NCBI GenBank assembly: GCA_015060685.1
Contig: SUXZ01000004.1
Span: 62,001-126,000, forward strand
Source: Mediterranea massiliensis
GTDB taxonomy: Bacteria; Bacteroidota; Bacteroidia; Bacteroidales; Bacteroidaceae
Length of the DNA: 64,000 nt
Direction: 5' to 3'
The position numbers and the translations under genes were made by a program. Of this stretch, positions 18,647-27,612 are shown in pieces. Below the pieces are notes generated by a model, which did not search any database, was not told the origin of the DNA, and saw nothing but the letters and a program-made list of their open reading frames with translations. The first letter of the stretch is position 1. Each line of letters opens with the position of its first letter.

Positions 18647-19351
18647 ATGAATGTTGCATTGTATTTGATTCCGGTTACATTGGGCGATACTCCCATCGAG
18701 CAGGTTTTGCCGCCCTACAACAAGGAGGTTATTCTCGGCATTCGTCATTTTATTGTCGAAGATATCCGTTCGGCTCGTCGTTTCTTGAAGAAGGTCGATT
18801 CATCTATCGACATCGATGGCCTTACCTTCTATCCGTTGAACAAACATACCCCCGTCGAGGCAGTGGCCGGATACTTGCAACCCCTGCTCAATGGTCAGTC
18901 GGTGGGCGTTATCAGCGAGGCCGGTTGCCCGGCGGTGGCCGATCCGGGTGCCGATGTGGTGGCCATTGCCCAGCAGAAAGGGCTGAAGGTTGTCCCGTTG
19001 ATAGGCCCCTCGTCCATCCTGTTATCGGTGATGGGCTCCGGATTTAACGGACAAAGCTTTGCATTCAACGGCTATCTGCCTATCGAACCGGCCGAGCGTG
19101 CCAAGAAGTTGAAGCAATTGGAGCAACGTGTCTATGCCGAACACCAAACGCAACTCTTCATCGAAACACCCTATCGCAACAACAAGATGCTTGAAGACAT
19201 CCTACATAATTGTCGTCCGCAAACCAAACTGTCCATTGCGGCCAATCTGACTTGCGAGGATGAGTATATCTGTACGCGCACCATCCAGGCTTGGAAAGGC
19301 CATCTGCCCGATTTGAATAAGAAACCTTGTATTTTCCTACTATATAAATAA
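18647..19351 (+). CDS. SAM-dependent methyltransferase of the RsmI/tetrapyrrole-methylase family
   Basis: 234 residues with the tetrapyrrole-methylase fold: N-terminal LYLIPVTLGD, then VISEAGCPAVADPGADVV (about 86-103), which is the RsmI signature, and VPLIGPSSILLSVMGSG. RsmI 2'-O-methylates C1402 of 16S rRNA. This protein is shorter than E. coli RsmI and lacks its C-terminal domain, and Bacteroidetes often carry both a full RsmI and such a short paralogue, so the target should be left open. It ends two bases before the stop of the convergent lipoate ligase. Confidence 0.85.
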   Translation: MNVALYLIPVTLGDTPIEQVLPPYNKEVILGIRHFIVEDIRSARRFLKKVDSSIDIDGLTFYPLNKHTPVEAVAGYLQPLLNGQSVGVISEAGCPAVADPGADVVAIAQQKGLKVVPLIGPSSILLSVMGSGFNGQSFAFNGYLPIEPAERAKKLKQLEQRVYAEHQTQLFIETPYRNNKMLEDILHNCRPQTKLSIAANLTCEDEYICTRTIQAWKGHLPDLNKKPCIFLLYK

Positions 19352-19353
19352 GG

Positions 19354-20334
19354 TCAGATAATCAGCTTCAACAATTCTTCGTCGGTTACCCCATCCAGGT
19401 AGGCGGCAATGTTTAGCTTCGCCAGTTGTTTGGCGAGGAGACTATGCTCATAGGCAACCCCCACCAATGCCTCTTCCACCTCGTTAATGGGAAGGTTGCC
19501 TAAGAAGTCACCTTCGAACGTGCAATTCGCAATCAACCCCTTGTTCAGTTGCAGATGTACGGTAACGTTACCGCACTTCAGCCGTGCCGATTGTGTCAAG
19601 GTGGCTTGTGGCGAGTGTCCATATATCCAGTGCCAATCGGCAAACTTCTCCTTGGCCAGTTTCTCAATCTCTGCCATTCCTTTTTCGCCGATGCACACCT
19701 CTTTGTCGGTGTATCCACGCGACAGTATCCGTAGAAGTGCCGAACGCATTCCATCGATGTCCGCAATGTGTGGAAGGTAAGGCTTCAGGTTTCCTACCCG
19801 ACTTCTCACCGATGCAATCCCTTTTGTCTGCAACTTAGCGGCCGGTGGTGTCAACACCTTGGATAGCACCTCCACATCCACGTCGTACATCAGTGTGCCG
19901 TGTACCATTATCCGCCCTTTCGCTACCCGCTTGGCAAATCCCGACACCTTCAGTCCGTCTACCAGGATGTCGTTTCTGCCCGATAGTGTGGCCGGAACCC
20001 CCAACTCGCACAACGCCTTTTGCATCAGGCATGCATATTCGGGATAGTCGCGTTCCATCTCTTTGACCTCTCCCACGATGGTGTAGTTCAGGTTACCCCA
20101 ATCGTGATAGACAGCACCACCGCCCGTCACCCTGCGTGCCAGCACAATATCGTGCTCCTTCAGGTAATCCAAATCTACTTCCGTGTGTATCTGCTGATTG
20201 GCCCCAACAATCACCGCCGGCCTGTTTTGCCATAAATAGCACAAAGGGCCGTCGCCAATCTCATGCTCAAGGCAATACTCGTCGAAGGCCATGTTGAAGT
20301 AAGGGTCGGTATGTCTGTTAATCAAATAGTTCAT
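19354..20334 (-). CDS. lplA: Lipoate-protein ligase A
   Basis: 326 residues. Attaches lipoate to E2/GcvH domains of 2-oxoacid dehydrogenases and the glycine cleavage system using ATP. The ARRVTGGGAVYHDWGNLNY block (about 76-94) is the lipoyl-AMP-binding signature; SGRNDILVDGLKVSGFA carries the conserved Lys. A C-terminal accessory domain (about 240-326) matches bacterial LplA rather than LipB. It is convergent with the methylase and no lipoyl enzyme is adjacent. Confidence 0.9.
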   Translation of the reverse strand: MNYLINRHTDPYFNMAFDEYCLEHEIGDGPLCYLWQNRPAVIVGANQQIHTEVDLDYLKEHDIVLARRVTGGGAVYHDWGNLNYTIVGEVKEMERDYPEYACLMQKALCELGVPATLSGRNDILVDGLKVSGFAKRVAKGRIMVHGTLMYDVDVEVLSKVLTPPAAKLQTKGIASVRSRVGNLKPYLPHIADIDGMRSALLRILSRGYTDKEVCIGEKGMAEIEKLAKEKFADWHWIYGHSPQATLTQSARLKCGNVTVHLQLNKGLIANCTFEGDFLGNLPINEVEEALVGVAYEHSLLAKQLAKLNIAAYLDGVTDEELLKLII

Positions 20335-20374
20335 GCAAGCATCGGGCTGTATCCAAGGGCAAAAATATACCTTT

Positions 20375-21529
20375 TTATTGAGATTTGCCGGCCTTCTTCT
20401 CGCTTTTTTCCAATTGATAAGTGATTTTCCGTTTGCGCTGCATCGAATCCCTCAATACTCTTTGATGCTCATCAAACTCATATTCAAAATAGTGGCTGAA
20501 CAGGTTCTTCCCGATGTTGTCTTCAATCTGCTTCAGTGTCCAGGGCTTGTATTGGCTCAGTTGCGGAAGGATGATTCTCTCATCCTTCTCCAGTTCTAAT
20601 ACAAAGTAATAGACAAGTCGCTTCATCCCTTCGAACTCCATGTAATACCTGCTGACAAACTTCAGGTTGTCGTTCGGCAACTTAGGGAATCCCTCCCTCA
20701 GCATGCGATAAGCCCCTTGTTCCAAACTCTCTTTGAAAAACAGGTGTCCCTCTATCAGCGCATCCAGTTTCCCCTTGTCGCTTAGTTGCTTTTCCGAGCG
20801 TTGGCGTAGCAATTCCATGCCGTTGTACACCACGCTGATACGAATCAACGGGTGGATGTATTTCTTTCGGCTGTCACCCGATAGGCATTTCCCGATAACA
20901 TCACCTCGTGCATTCACGATGGGTAACACCACCACCTGGCGCATCATGCGGTTGAAGTAGTTCAGACTGAGTTGGTTGAACAGCATTGTCAAGCCAATCA
21001 TAACCGCAGGAAACAGGCCGAACAGCACGAAGTTCAGCGAATTGTCCGTTGTGCCACCTACTAACCAGCAGATGGCGGTGATGACAATTTGAAGCGAGAA
21101 GACGATACAGCTTATCTTCGCCGAAACCAATAGCGTGTCCAGAGTGATGCGGTAGCGATGTTTCTTATCGGCTTCGGTAGGGTGATTGGTGCGTAGCCCT
21201 TTCTGTGTCAGCAGTATCACGATGGCGGGTAGCAGAATGGCCATCTCTATCACCGCGGCATGGCAACTGTGGGGGCAATTACATAGGCTTACGAAATGGC
21301 TTAGCGACATCAGTATCAGCATGAAGGTGGTACTGAACAGTAATACTTGCTTGGGCTCTTTGCGGATAAGGTTCAGTGCAAACAACGATGCTACGATACC
21401 GGTTAACGCACCGAAGTAGATGGCTTGCTCGTGTGGTATGAAGTAGGCAAGCAACATCGCTATCAATCCGGGCATGTATCCGAATGCCAGGTTGTAGCGT
21501 GGCGATAATATAGTGTCGATATGTTTCAT
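20375..21529 (-). CDS. Multi-pass membrane protein with degenerate Nudix-like C-terminal domain
   Basis: 384 residues from the first ATG; an in-frame TTG lies 12 bases upstream (21541). Residues about 10-200 hold five to six hydrophobic segments. The C-terminal half reads like a Nudix fold: an opening strand, then GHLFFKESLEQGAYRMLRE, which follows G-x5-E-x7-R-x-x-x-E of the Nudix box but lacks the RE and EE pairs, and a closing WTLKQIEDN block. I do not recognise a named family. The domain may bind a nucleotide without hydrolysing it. A hydrophilic K-rich tail ends the protein. Confidence 0.65.
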   Translation of the reverse strand: MKHIDTILSPRYNLAFGYMPGLIAMLLAYFIPHEQAIYFGALTGIVASLFALNLIRKEPKQVLLFSTTFMLILMSLSHFVSLCNCPHSCHAAVIEMAILLPAIVILLTQKGLRTNHPTEADKKHRYRITLDTLLVSAKISCIVFSLQIVITAICWLVGGTTDNSLNFVLFGLFPAVMIGLTMLFNQLSLNYFNRMMRQVVVLPIVNARGDVIGKCLSGDSRKKYIHPLIRISVVYNGMELLRQRSEKQLSDKGKLDALIEGHLFFKESLEQGAYRMLREGFPKLPNDNLKFVSRYYMEFEGMKRLVYYFVLELEKDERIILPQLSQYKPWTLKQIEDNIGKNLFSHYFEYEFDEHQRVLRDSMQRKRKITYQLEKSEKKAGKSQ

Positions 21530-21612
21530 CAGTAAGTTCAATTTCGTTCGTTATACATGTAACAAACTTGCACTTACTAATGTTTTCGTTTTTTAAGAAT
21601 TCTTTTCAATTT

Positions 21613-23820
21613 CTACAATTCCCTCTTGAAGAATTCCGTCAGTTTGGTGTAGAGGTGCATGCGTGTATATCCGCCGAAGATGCTGTGGTTGCGGTTGGTA
21701 TATATCTGCATGTCGAATTGCTTGCCCAGTTGCACTAAGTGTTCGGCATACTCGGCACAATTCTGGTAGTGAACGTTGTCATCGGCCATTCCGTGTACCA
21801 ACAACAGCTTGCCGTGTAAGTTCTTGGCACGTGTAAAGGCCGAGCTCTCCTTGTAGCCGTCGTGGTTCTCGCCCGGTGTACGCATGAAACGTTCGCCGTA
21901 GATGGTGTCGTAGTACTTCCAGTCGGTTACGGCAGCCACGGCTACTCCCGCCTTGAAGATGGGCGTGCCTTCACTCATGGCCATCAGCGTCATGTATCCG
22001 CCGAAGCTCCATCCCCAGATGCCGATGCGGTTCTTGTCCACGTATGGCAATCCGCTTACATATTTGGCGGCCGATACTTGGTCTTCCGCCTCCTTCACAC
22101 CCAAGTTCAGGTAGGTGCATTTCTCGAATTCGGCACCGCGTCCGCCGGTACCTCTGCCATCCACGCACACCACGATGAAGCCTTGCGATGCCATGTAGGT
22201 TTCCCAACTTACGCTATAGCGGTCGAGCACCTCTTGCGAGCCTGGGCCGCTATACTGATACAACAACACCGGATACTTCTTCGAGGCCTGGAAGTCGGTA
22301 GGTTTCATCATCCAGCCATTCAGTTGTGTACCCCTTTCGGTAGTAAAGGTGAAGAACTCGGTTTGCGGCAGGTTGCGTGCGGCCAATCGTTCCTTCAAGG
22401 CGGCATTGTCGATAAGCGTAGTCAGCACCTGTCCGTTATTGTTGTTCAGTGTCACCACGGTGGGCGTAGTGGTGTTGCTGAATCGGTTCATGTAGTACTT
22501 CATGTTGCTGCTGAACTGAGCGGTGTTGGTGCCGGCTTGGGCCGAGAGTTTGGTTTTCTTTCCTTTGCGGTCAATCTTGTAGATGGCTTGTCGCAAGGGG
22601 CTCTCTTCGTTGCTGCTGTAATAAAAGCTACCGTCGGCCTCGTCGTATCCCAAGAACTCTTTCAGTTCGTAGTTGCCTTGTGTAACCTGTTTCATCAACG
22701 TGCCGTTCATGTTGTACCAATAGAGGTGGTTGAATCCGCTCTTCTCGCTCACGAAGCTGAAGTAATCGTTGTAGAAGCGAATCTCGTCAAAGATACGCTC
22801 TTTGATGTAGGTGTCCGTTTCGTCGCGCAATACCAGTTTGCATACCTTGCTGCGCGGATTGCAGAAGTACAGGTCGAAGCGGTTTTGGTGGCGGTTCAGT
22901 GTCATGATGGCCAGCTTCTCCGGATCTTTGGTAAAGCGTATGCGGGGGATGTAACCATCCTTATCCAGCGGCACATCCATCTGTCGGGTAACGCGTGTCT
23001 GTATATCGAATGTATGTACCGATACCTTCGAGTTTACCTGTCCGGTTTTTGGGTATTTGTAGGTGTATGCACCCGGATATGCTTCGTATTCGGTGTAGTG
23101 CGGACGTTCGCCGGCATAGAGTTGGAAGGTGTACGACGGCACTTCCGATTCGTCCCAACGGATATAAGCTAGCATCTTGCTGTCGGCACTGAACTCCAGG
23201 GCCGAGTTGAAGGCAAACTCCTCCTCGTACACCCAGTCGGGTATGCCATTCAGCACTTCGTTGAACTTGCCGTCTTCGGTTACCTGACTTTCGCTGTTGC
23301 CGAAGTGTGTCTTTACCAGGAAGATGTTATTGTCTCGCACAAAGGCCACTAAGTTGCCGTCGGGCGAGAAGACCGGTGCCTGTTGCGGTCCGCCATCCGA
23401 CAAACGCTCCACCACGTTGTTTATCTTGCCCTCGGTGTTGCGTCGCAAGCTATACAGATAGTGTACAGCCGTGTACGAGTGGCGGTAGATGGGAGTGGTT
23501 TCGGTAGCAATCAGCAACTTCATGCCGTCGGGCGAGAAGGTGTAGCTATCGAAGTTCTTGAAGGGACACTCGCGTGCAGTAGTGGCATTGAAAAGCACCT
23601 CCACCTGTTTGCCGGTCTTGAAAGAGTATTTGATGATTTGTGTTCCTTCGGCATTCATCTGTGTATAGTGTTCGCCATCGCCCGGAATGGGGATGAAACC
23701 TTGAATGTTTTCTGCTCGGAAGGTACCGCCCACTACCTCTTGTAGGGTCAATGCGTTTGTTTGTGCTTGAATGGTCAGCACGGCCATCAGCATCAGTACG
23801 ATAAAACTTGTCTTTTTCAT
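21613..23820 (-). CDS. Dipeptidyl peptidase IV (S9 family)
   Basis: 735 residues with signal peptide (1-19). N-terminal eight-bladed propeller (about 40-480) and C-terminal alpha/beta-hydrolase. S605 lies in WGWSFGGYM, Asp in MADDNVHYQ, His in NRNHSIFGG. The double-Glu motif VYEEEFAF (about 203-210) that binds the peptide amino end is present, supporting Xaa-Pro dipeptidyl peptidase activity in the periplasm. A second, more distant S9 peptidase is at 38495. It is divergent from the radical-SAM gene. Confidence 0.92.
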   Translation of the reverse strand: MKKTSFIVLMLMAVLTIQAQTNALTLQEVVGGTFRAENIQGFIPIPGDGEHYTQMNAEGTQIIKYSFKTGKQVEVLFNATTARECPFKNFDSYTFSPDGMKLLIATETTPIYRHSYTAVHYLYSLRRNTEGKINNVVERLSDGGPQQAPVFSPDGNLVAFVRDNNIFLVKTHFGNSESQVTEDGKFNEVLNGIPDWVYEEEFAFNSALEFSADSKMLAYIRWDESEVPSYTFQLYAGERPHYTEYEAYPGAYTYKYPKTGQVNSKVSVHTFDIQTRVTRQMDVPLDKDGYIPRIRFTKDPEKLAIMTLNRHQNRFDLYFCNPRSKVCKLVLRDETDTYIKERIFDEIRFYNDYFSFVSEKSGFNHLYWYNMNGTLMKQVTQGNYELKEFLGYDEADGSFYYSSNEESPLRQAIYKIDRKGKKTKLSAQAGTNTAQFSSNMKYYMNRFSNTTTPTVVTLNNNNGQVLTTLIDNAALKERLAARNLPQTEFFTFTTERGTQLNGWMMKPTDFQASKKYPVLLYQYSGPGSQEVLDRYSVSWETYMASQGFIVVCVDGRGTGGRGAEFEKCTYLNLGVKEAEDQVSAAKYVSGLPYVDKNRIGIWGWSFGGYMTLMAMSEGTPIFKAGVAVAAVTDWKYYDTIYGERFMRTPGENHDGYKESSAFTRAKNLHGKLLLVHGMADDNVHYQNCAEYAEHLVQLGKQFDMQIYTNRNHSIFGGYTRMHLYTKLTEFFKREL

Positions 23821-23884
23821 ATAGTTTGTTCTTTAGTGCAAAGATACTCATTTTATAATAAATGTACAAAAAACGGCTCATTTC

Positions 23885-23916
23885 TTTGGCATTTCCATCC
23901 ACATCAACTACTTTTG
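23885..23916 (+). promoter_or_regulatory. Canonical Bacteroidetes promoter (TTTG-N20-TACTTTTG)
   Basis: TTTG at 23885-23888 and TACTTTTG at 23909-23916 with 20-base spacing. It lies inside an upstream extension of the next frame, so it decides the start of the radical-SAM gene in favour of ATG 23937. Confidence 0.8.
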
Positions 23917-23936
23917 CGCCCATAAAATTTAGGCAA

Positions 23937-24869
23937 ATGCAAGCACTTCCCTACAACGATTTTTCCAGCTTCCTAAAGCAACGTTTCCCCTATAAAGTGC
24001 AAAAGATATCGTTAAATGCAGGCTTCACTTGTCCCAATCGCGATGGAAGTAAGGGGTGGGGTGGTTGCGCCTATTGCAACAATCAGACATTCAATCCCGA
24101 CTATTGCCGCACCGAGAAGAGCATCACTCAGCAGTTGGAAGAGGGTAAGCAATTCTTCGCACGCAAATATCCCGACATGAAATACTTGGCCTACTTTCAG
24201 GCCTACACCAATACTTATGCCGAATTGCAAGTGCTGAAGAGCATGTACGAAGAGGCGTTGGCGGTGCCCGATGTGGTGGGGTTGGTTATTGGTACCCGTC
24301 CCGATTGCATGCCCGATGCCTTGTTGGACTACCTAAGCGAACTGAACAAACGCACCTTCCTGCTTGTTGAATATGGTATAGAGAGTACCGACAACGACAC
24401 CTTGCGTCGCATCAATCGTGGACATACCTACGAACAAGCCGAAGAGGCAGTGTGCAGAACGGCCGAGCGGGGCATCTTGGTAGGCGCACACGTCATCTTA
24501 GGCTTGCCGGGCGAAACGCACGATGCGTTGCTGATGCAGGCACGCCGCTTGTCGCAACTGCCCCTTACCACCTTGAAGTTGCACCAGTTGCAACTGATAA
24601 AAGGCACACGCATGGCGGCCGAGTATCAGCAGCATCCCGAAGACTTCCACCTCTTCGGGTTGGATGAGTATGTGGATATGGTGGTGGATTATGTGCAATA
24701 CCTTCGTCCCGACTTGGTGCTCGAACGTTTTGTTTCACAATCGCCCGCCGATTTGCGCATAGCGCCCCATTGGGGAATGAAGAATTACGAATTTAATGCT
24801 TTGGTGCAAAAAAAGATGAAAAATTTTGGTATTTTTCAAGGAAAGCTATATTTTTGTCAGCAAAATTGA
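23937..24869 (+). CDS. TIGR01212-family radical SAM protein (YhcC-like)
   Basis: 310 residues. The cluster motif is spread as CPNRDGSKGWGGCAYCNN, i.e. C-x12-C-x2-C, which is the unusual spacing of the YhcC/TIGR01212 group rather than C-x3-C-x2-C. ARKYPDMKYLAYFQAYTNTY and ILGLPGETHD fit the same family. The reaction is unknown, though it binds [4Fe-4S] and SAM. The frame extends 25 codons further upstream to 23862, but a consensus promoter sits inside that extension, so ATG 23937 is chosen. Confidence 0.88.
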   Translation: MQALPYNDFSSFLKQRFPYKVQKISLNAGFTCPNRDGSKGWGGCAYCNNQTFNPDYCRTEKSITQQLEEGKQFFARKYPDMKYLAYFQAYTNTYAELQVLKSMYEEALAVPDVVGLVIGTRPDCMPDALLDYLSELNKRTFLLVEYGIESTDNDTLRRINRGHTYEQAEEAVCRTAERGILVGAHVILGLPGETHDALLMQARRLSQLPLTTLKLHQLQLIKGTRMAAEYQQHPEDFHLFGLDEYVDMVVDYVQYLRPDLVLERFVSQSPADLRIAPHWGMKNYEFNALVQKKMKNFGIFQGKLYFCQQN

Positions 24870-24909
24870 GATTTAGATAATAAAAAGTCAAACTAAACAA
24901 ATTACTAAA

Positions 24910-25722
24910 ATGAGAGTAATTATTCAGCCGGATTACCAATCCGTATCTAAGTGGGCTGCCCATTATGTAGCAGCTAAGATTAAAGCGGCCAACCCAACAC
25001 CCGAAAAGCCGTTTGTTTTAGGATGTCCTACCGGCTCATCTCCGTTGGGTATGTACAAAGAACTCATCGACCTAAACAAGAAAGGCCTGATTTCGTTTCA
25101 GAATGTCGTTACGTTCAACATGGACGAATATGTAGGCTTGCCTAAGGAGCACCCCGAAAGCTATTACTCGTTTATGTGGAACAACTTCTTCAGCCACATC
25201 GATATAAAGCCCGAAAATACCAATATATTGAATGGCAACGCTGCCGATTTGGATGCCGAATGTGCTCGTTTCGAAGCCAAGATCAAGTCGTATGGCGGTG
25301 TAGATTTGTTTATGGGTGGCATTGGCCCCGACGGACACATTGCCTTCAACGAACCCGGCTCATCGCTCACTTCGCGCACTCGTCAGAAGACATTGACCAC
25401 CGATACTATCATTGCCAACTCGCGCTTCTTCGGTAACGACGTGAACCAAGTACCCAAAACCGCCCTCACCGTTGGTGTAGGCACCGTGATGGATGCTCGC
25501 GAAGTGATGATTATCGTGAATGGACACAACAAGGCGCGTGCCCTCTACCATGCCATCGAAGCCGGTGTTAGCCACATGTGGACTATCAGTGCCTTGCAAA
25601 TGCACGAAAAGGGCATCATCGTGTGCGACGATGCCGCTACCGACGAACTCAAGGTGGGCACCTATCGCTACTTCAAGGATATCGAAGCCGATAACCTCGA
25701 TCCCGAAAAGATGTTGAAATAA
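24910..25722 (+). CDS. nagB: Glucosamine-6-phosphate deaminase
   Basis: 270 residues, the usual NagB length. Converts glucosamine-6-phosphate to fructose-6-phosphate and ammonia in the cytosol. Seen: [15 protein letters not shown] (phosphate loop), FNMDEYVGL with the catalytic Asp, and [17 protein letters not shown] with the ring-opening His. It is preceded by a radical-SAM gene and followed by a repeat-rich spacer. No nagA or nagE neighbours are visible. Confidence 0.96.
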   Translation: MRVIIQPDYQSVSKWAAHYVAAKIKAANPTPEKPFVLGCPTGSSPLGMYKELIDLNKKGLISFQNVVTFNMDEYVGLPKEHPESYYSFMWNNFFSHIDIKPENTNILNGNAADLDAECARFEAKIKSYGGVDLFMGGIGPDGHIAFNEPGSSLTSRTRQKTLTTDTIIANSRFFGNDVNQVPKTALTVGVGTVMDAREVMIIVNGHNKARALYHAIEAGVSHMWTISALQMHEKGIIVCDDAATDELKVGTYRYFKDIEADNLDPEKMLK

Positions 25723-25747
25723 GCTTGCGATATGATATTTTTTGAGT

Positions 25748-25781
25748 GTACCCCTTTCAGAATACCTTCTGGAAGGGGTAC
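25748..25781. terminator. 15-bp hairpin with tetraloop downstream of nagB
   Basis: GTACCCCTTTCAGAA (25748-25762), loop TACC, then TTCTGGAAGGGGTAC with one wobble; CTTCTTTGTTT follows. It is the second copy of the hairpin family at 190-225, and it probably also ends the nagB transcript. Confidence 0.75.
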
Positions 25782-25791
25782 TTCTTTGTTT

Positions 25792-25918
25792 GCGTCACAC
25801 GCGTCACATGAAATATATACTTTTATAAAGGAAAAAATTAAATTGAGCTATTTAAAATAGCTTGAATTATTTATTTTTTCTATAGTAATCTATGAAAACC
25901 ATCTGACGCGTGTGACGC
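25792..25918. repeat. 15-bp perfect inverted repeat flanking an AT-rich 97-base spacer
   Basis: GCGTCACACGCGTCA (25792-25806) recurs as its exact complement at 25904-25918. The enclosed DNA is strongly AT-rich and has no reading frame. It could be an extruding palindrome or a paired binding site. Confidence 0.75.
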
Positions 25919-25940
25919 AGCATTTCACAAACATACCTTT

Positions 25941-26101
25941 GCGAGTTCGCGAAGCTATGTTTGTAAGCCCACGAAGCTATATCTGTGAGTTCATGAAGCT
26001 ATATTCGTGAAAAGATGAAGTTCGTTTGCCATTTCTGAACTATTTGTTGTTTGCGTCTGATGTATTTGTTCTTCACGTCTGAAGTATTTGTTGTTCAGAA
26101 A
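25941..26101. repeat. Two successive 22-bp tandem arrays
   Basis: Array A: units at 25941, 25963, 25985 and a decayed one at 26007, sharing AAGCTAT; the preceding 22 bases (25919-25940) may be a further decayed unit. Array B: units at 26036, 26058 and 26080, sharing TGAANTATTTGTT with variants. Both have exact 22-base period but unrelated sequence. Confidence 0.8.
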
Positions 26102-26375
26102 CGAACAACCTATTGTTTTGCCCCACCGTACCTATGTTGTCGTTAATCGTTTGTTGAATCCTTGTGAGGACAAACCGATGTGTTTGCCCAGATACATCCT
26201 TTGTAAGGGCGGGGTCTGCCCGCCCAATGATGGCTGGTATTCAATTGGGTGAACACACCAACTAAAAAGAAATGTTAAAAATCAGGACGGCTATATGGGT
26301 TTTGAAATATCTTTCTATATTTGCGGAATATTAATTAATCTAATCAGTTATTAACCAATAAAACATGAAACAGTT

Positions 26376-26837
26376 ATGAAAACCAAAATTATTACAGTTG
26401 CGATTATTCTTTTCTCATTAGTGTCAAATGTAATGGGGCAAGAAGGTAAGTACAATTTGGGACGCGGATACCGCGGATTTGTTGAAGTAGATAAACCATT
26501 GGATTATGAATTAATCTTTTTCTCTACTACTCATGGCTATCAATTCAATCCTCATATCTTTGTCGGTGCCGGTGTTACCTATATGGCTTCTACTGCAGGC
26601 GATGAATGGAATCTGAATGCTAATGTTCGAATTGATGCTACTTCCAAAGGAAAGTTTATTCCATTCTTAGATGTAAAAACCTATATTAAGGATGACTACT
26701 TATTTAATATCCATCCTTCTATTGGTTGCCGTTTCAATCATATCAATGTTAAGGCTGGCTATTGGAAGGTTAAGGATGCGGACGGAATCTTTACCATCGG
26801 CGTCAGCTACGATTTCGGCGGTAGAAAGAAAAAATGA
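26376..26837 (+). CDS. Small exported beta-strand-rich protein
   Basis: 153 residues. Signal peptide 1-22 (ending VMGQ). The mature part alternates aromatic and polar residues (YRGFVEV, YELIFFSTTHGY, VGAGVTYMAS, FTIGVSYDFGG) in the manner of a small outer-membrane barrel, with the terminal strand followed by a basic RKKK tail, which is atypical since barrels usually end on an aromatic residue. No family recognised. It precedes another barrel-like gene by 82 bases. Confidence 0.65.
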   Translation: MKTKIITVAIILFSLVSNVMGQEGKYNLGRGYRGFVEVDKPLDYELIFFSTTHGYQFNPHIFVGAGVTYMASTAGDEWNLNANVRIDATSKGKFIPFLDVKTYIKDDYLFNIHPSIGCRFNHINVKAGYWKVKDADGIFTIGVSYDFGGRKKK

Positions 26838-26919
26838 AAAATTTCTTCTTTCCCATGCAGTAAAATCACACTTTCTGCGTCTAATAGATAGAAATGTATA
26901 TTATTAAAAACACGCGATT

Positions 26920-27534
26920 ATGAAAAAGGCTTTGATTTTGATTTTTCTCTGTTTGGTATTTATCAATGCAGAAAGTTTCGCTCAAGTTGAATGGGGTGTA
27001 AAGAGTGGAGTTGGTGTAACTTCCATGTCCTTTGATGGCAAGGATTATAGTAGTGAACATGCTCAATGGAATTACTTTATAGGTCCGGTTGTAAAGTTTG
27101 CATTGCCAATAAAGTGCTTAGACATTGAGGTCGGCGCTTTGTACGACTATAAAGAATCAGACTTTGAGGCTTTGAATACCACTGGTGACGCATGGCGTTT
27201 TTATAAGATTGAGCAAAAGCAACTGCTTATACCTGCCAATTTGCGTCTTGGATTCAGCTTGTTTAAGGATAATTTGGGATTCTATCTCTTTGCAGGTCCT
27301 CAATTCGGAATTGTTCTTGATGGGAAAGATGTAAAAACTGAAAATAGCTCTTGGTCGCATAATAAAATCAATCTTGGTGCAAACTTTGGTGTTGGTACAA
27401 CGCTTTTCAAGCATTTAGAGTTGGCTCTTGCATTTAGTGCTGATCTTACCAATGCCGGTGAGGTAAAGGTTGATAACGATAATATAGCCGGTAAATACGG
27501 GGCTTTACAATTAAATCTTGGTGTCTATTTCTAA
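26920..27534 (+). CDS. Outer-membrane beta-barrel protein (OMP_b-brl type)
   Basis: 204 residues. Signal peptide 1-21 (ending SFAQ). Repeating amphipathic strands such as GVKSGVGVTSMSF, IEVGALYDYK, LGFYLFAGPQFGI and LGANFGVGTTLF, and the chain ends LNLGVYF, a terminal aromatic as expected for BAM-inserted barrels. It fits the general Bacteroidetes porin-like PF13568 type. Function unknown. A hairpin terminator follows at 27569. Confidence 0.8.
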   Translation: MKKALILIFLCLVFINAESFAQVEWGVKSGVGVTSMSFDGKDYSSEHAQWNYFIGPVVKFALPIKCLDIEVGALYDYKESDFEALNTTGDAWRFYKIEQKQLLIPANLRLGFSLFKDNLGFYLFAGPQFGIVLDGKDVKTENSSWSHNKINLGANFGVGTTLFKHLELALAFSADLTNAGEVKVDNDNIAGKYGALQLNLGVYF

Positions 27535-27568
27535 AAGCTGTGTGAACCTATTAGGGGACTATATAGAA

Positions 27569-27612
27569 ATGTGGTGCATAACAAACTTGTTGTGCGCCAC
27601 ATACTTTTTATT
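27569..27612. terminator. Terminator hairpin between convergent genes
   Basis: ATGTGG (27569) pairs with CCACAT (27597-27602) with an inner GCATAACAA/TTGTTGTGC stem; ACTTTTTATT follows. It serves the barrel gene and possibly the opposite Sua5-type gene. Confidence 0.7.

Larger units (their letters stand above)
25723..26375. other. 653-base non-coding spacer after nagB
   Basis: The spacer holds the hairpin, the inverted repeat and the two 22-bp arrays listed separately, plus a GC hairpin GGGCGGG/CCCGCCC (26207-26225) and a -7 box TATATTTG (26316-26323) for the gene at 26376. A five-codon frame ATGAAACAGTTATGA at 26365 overlaps the next start. No gene is seen. Confidence 0.7.

Noticed and set aside
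21862..23172. 436-codon plus-strand frame inside the DPP-IV gene
   Set aside because: It mirrors the codon pattern of the well-supported DPP-IV gene and has no family resemblance.
26365..26379. Five-codon frame overlapping the start of the 153-residue gene
   Set aside because: Too short to judge; an ATG shortly before a start is common in AT-rich leaders.
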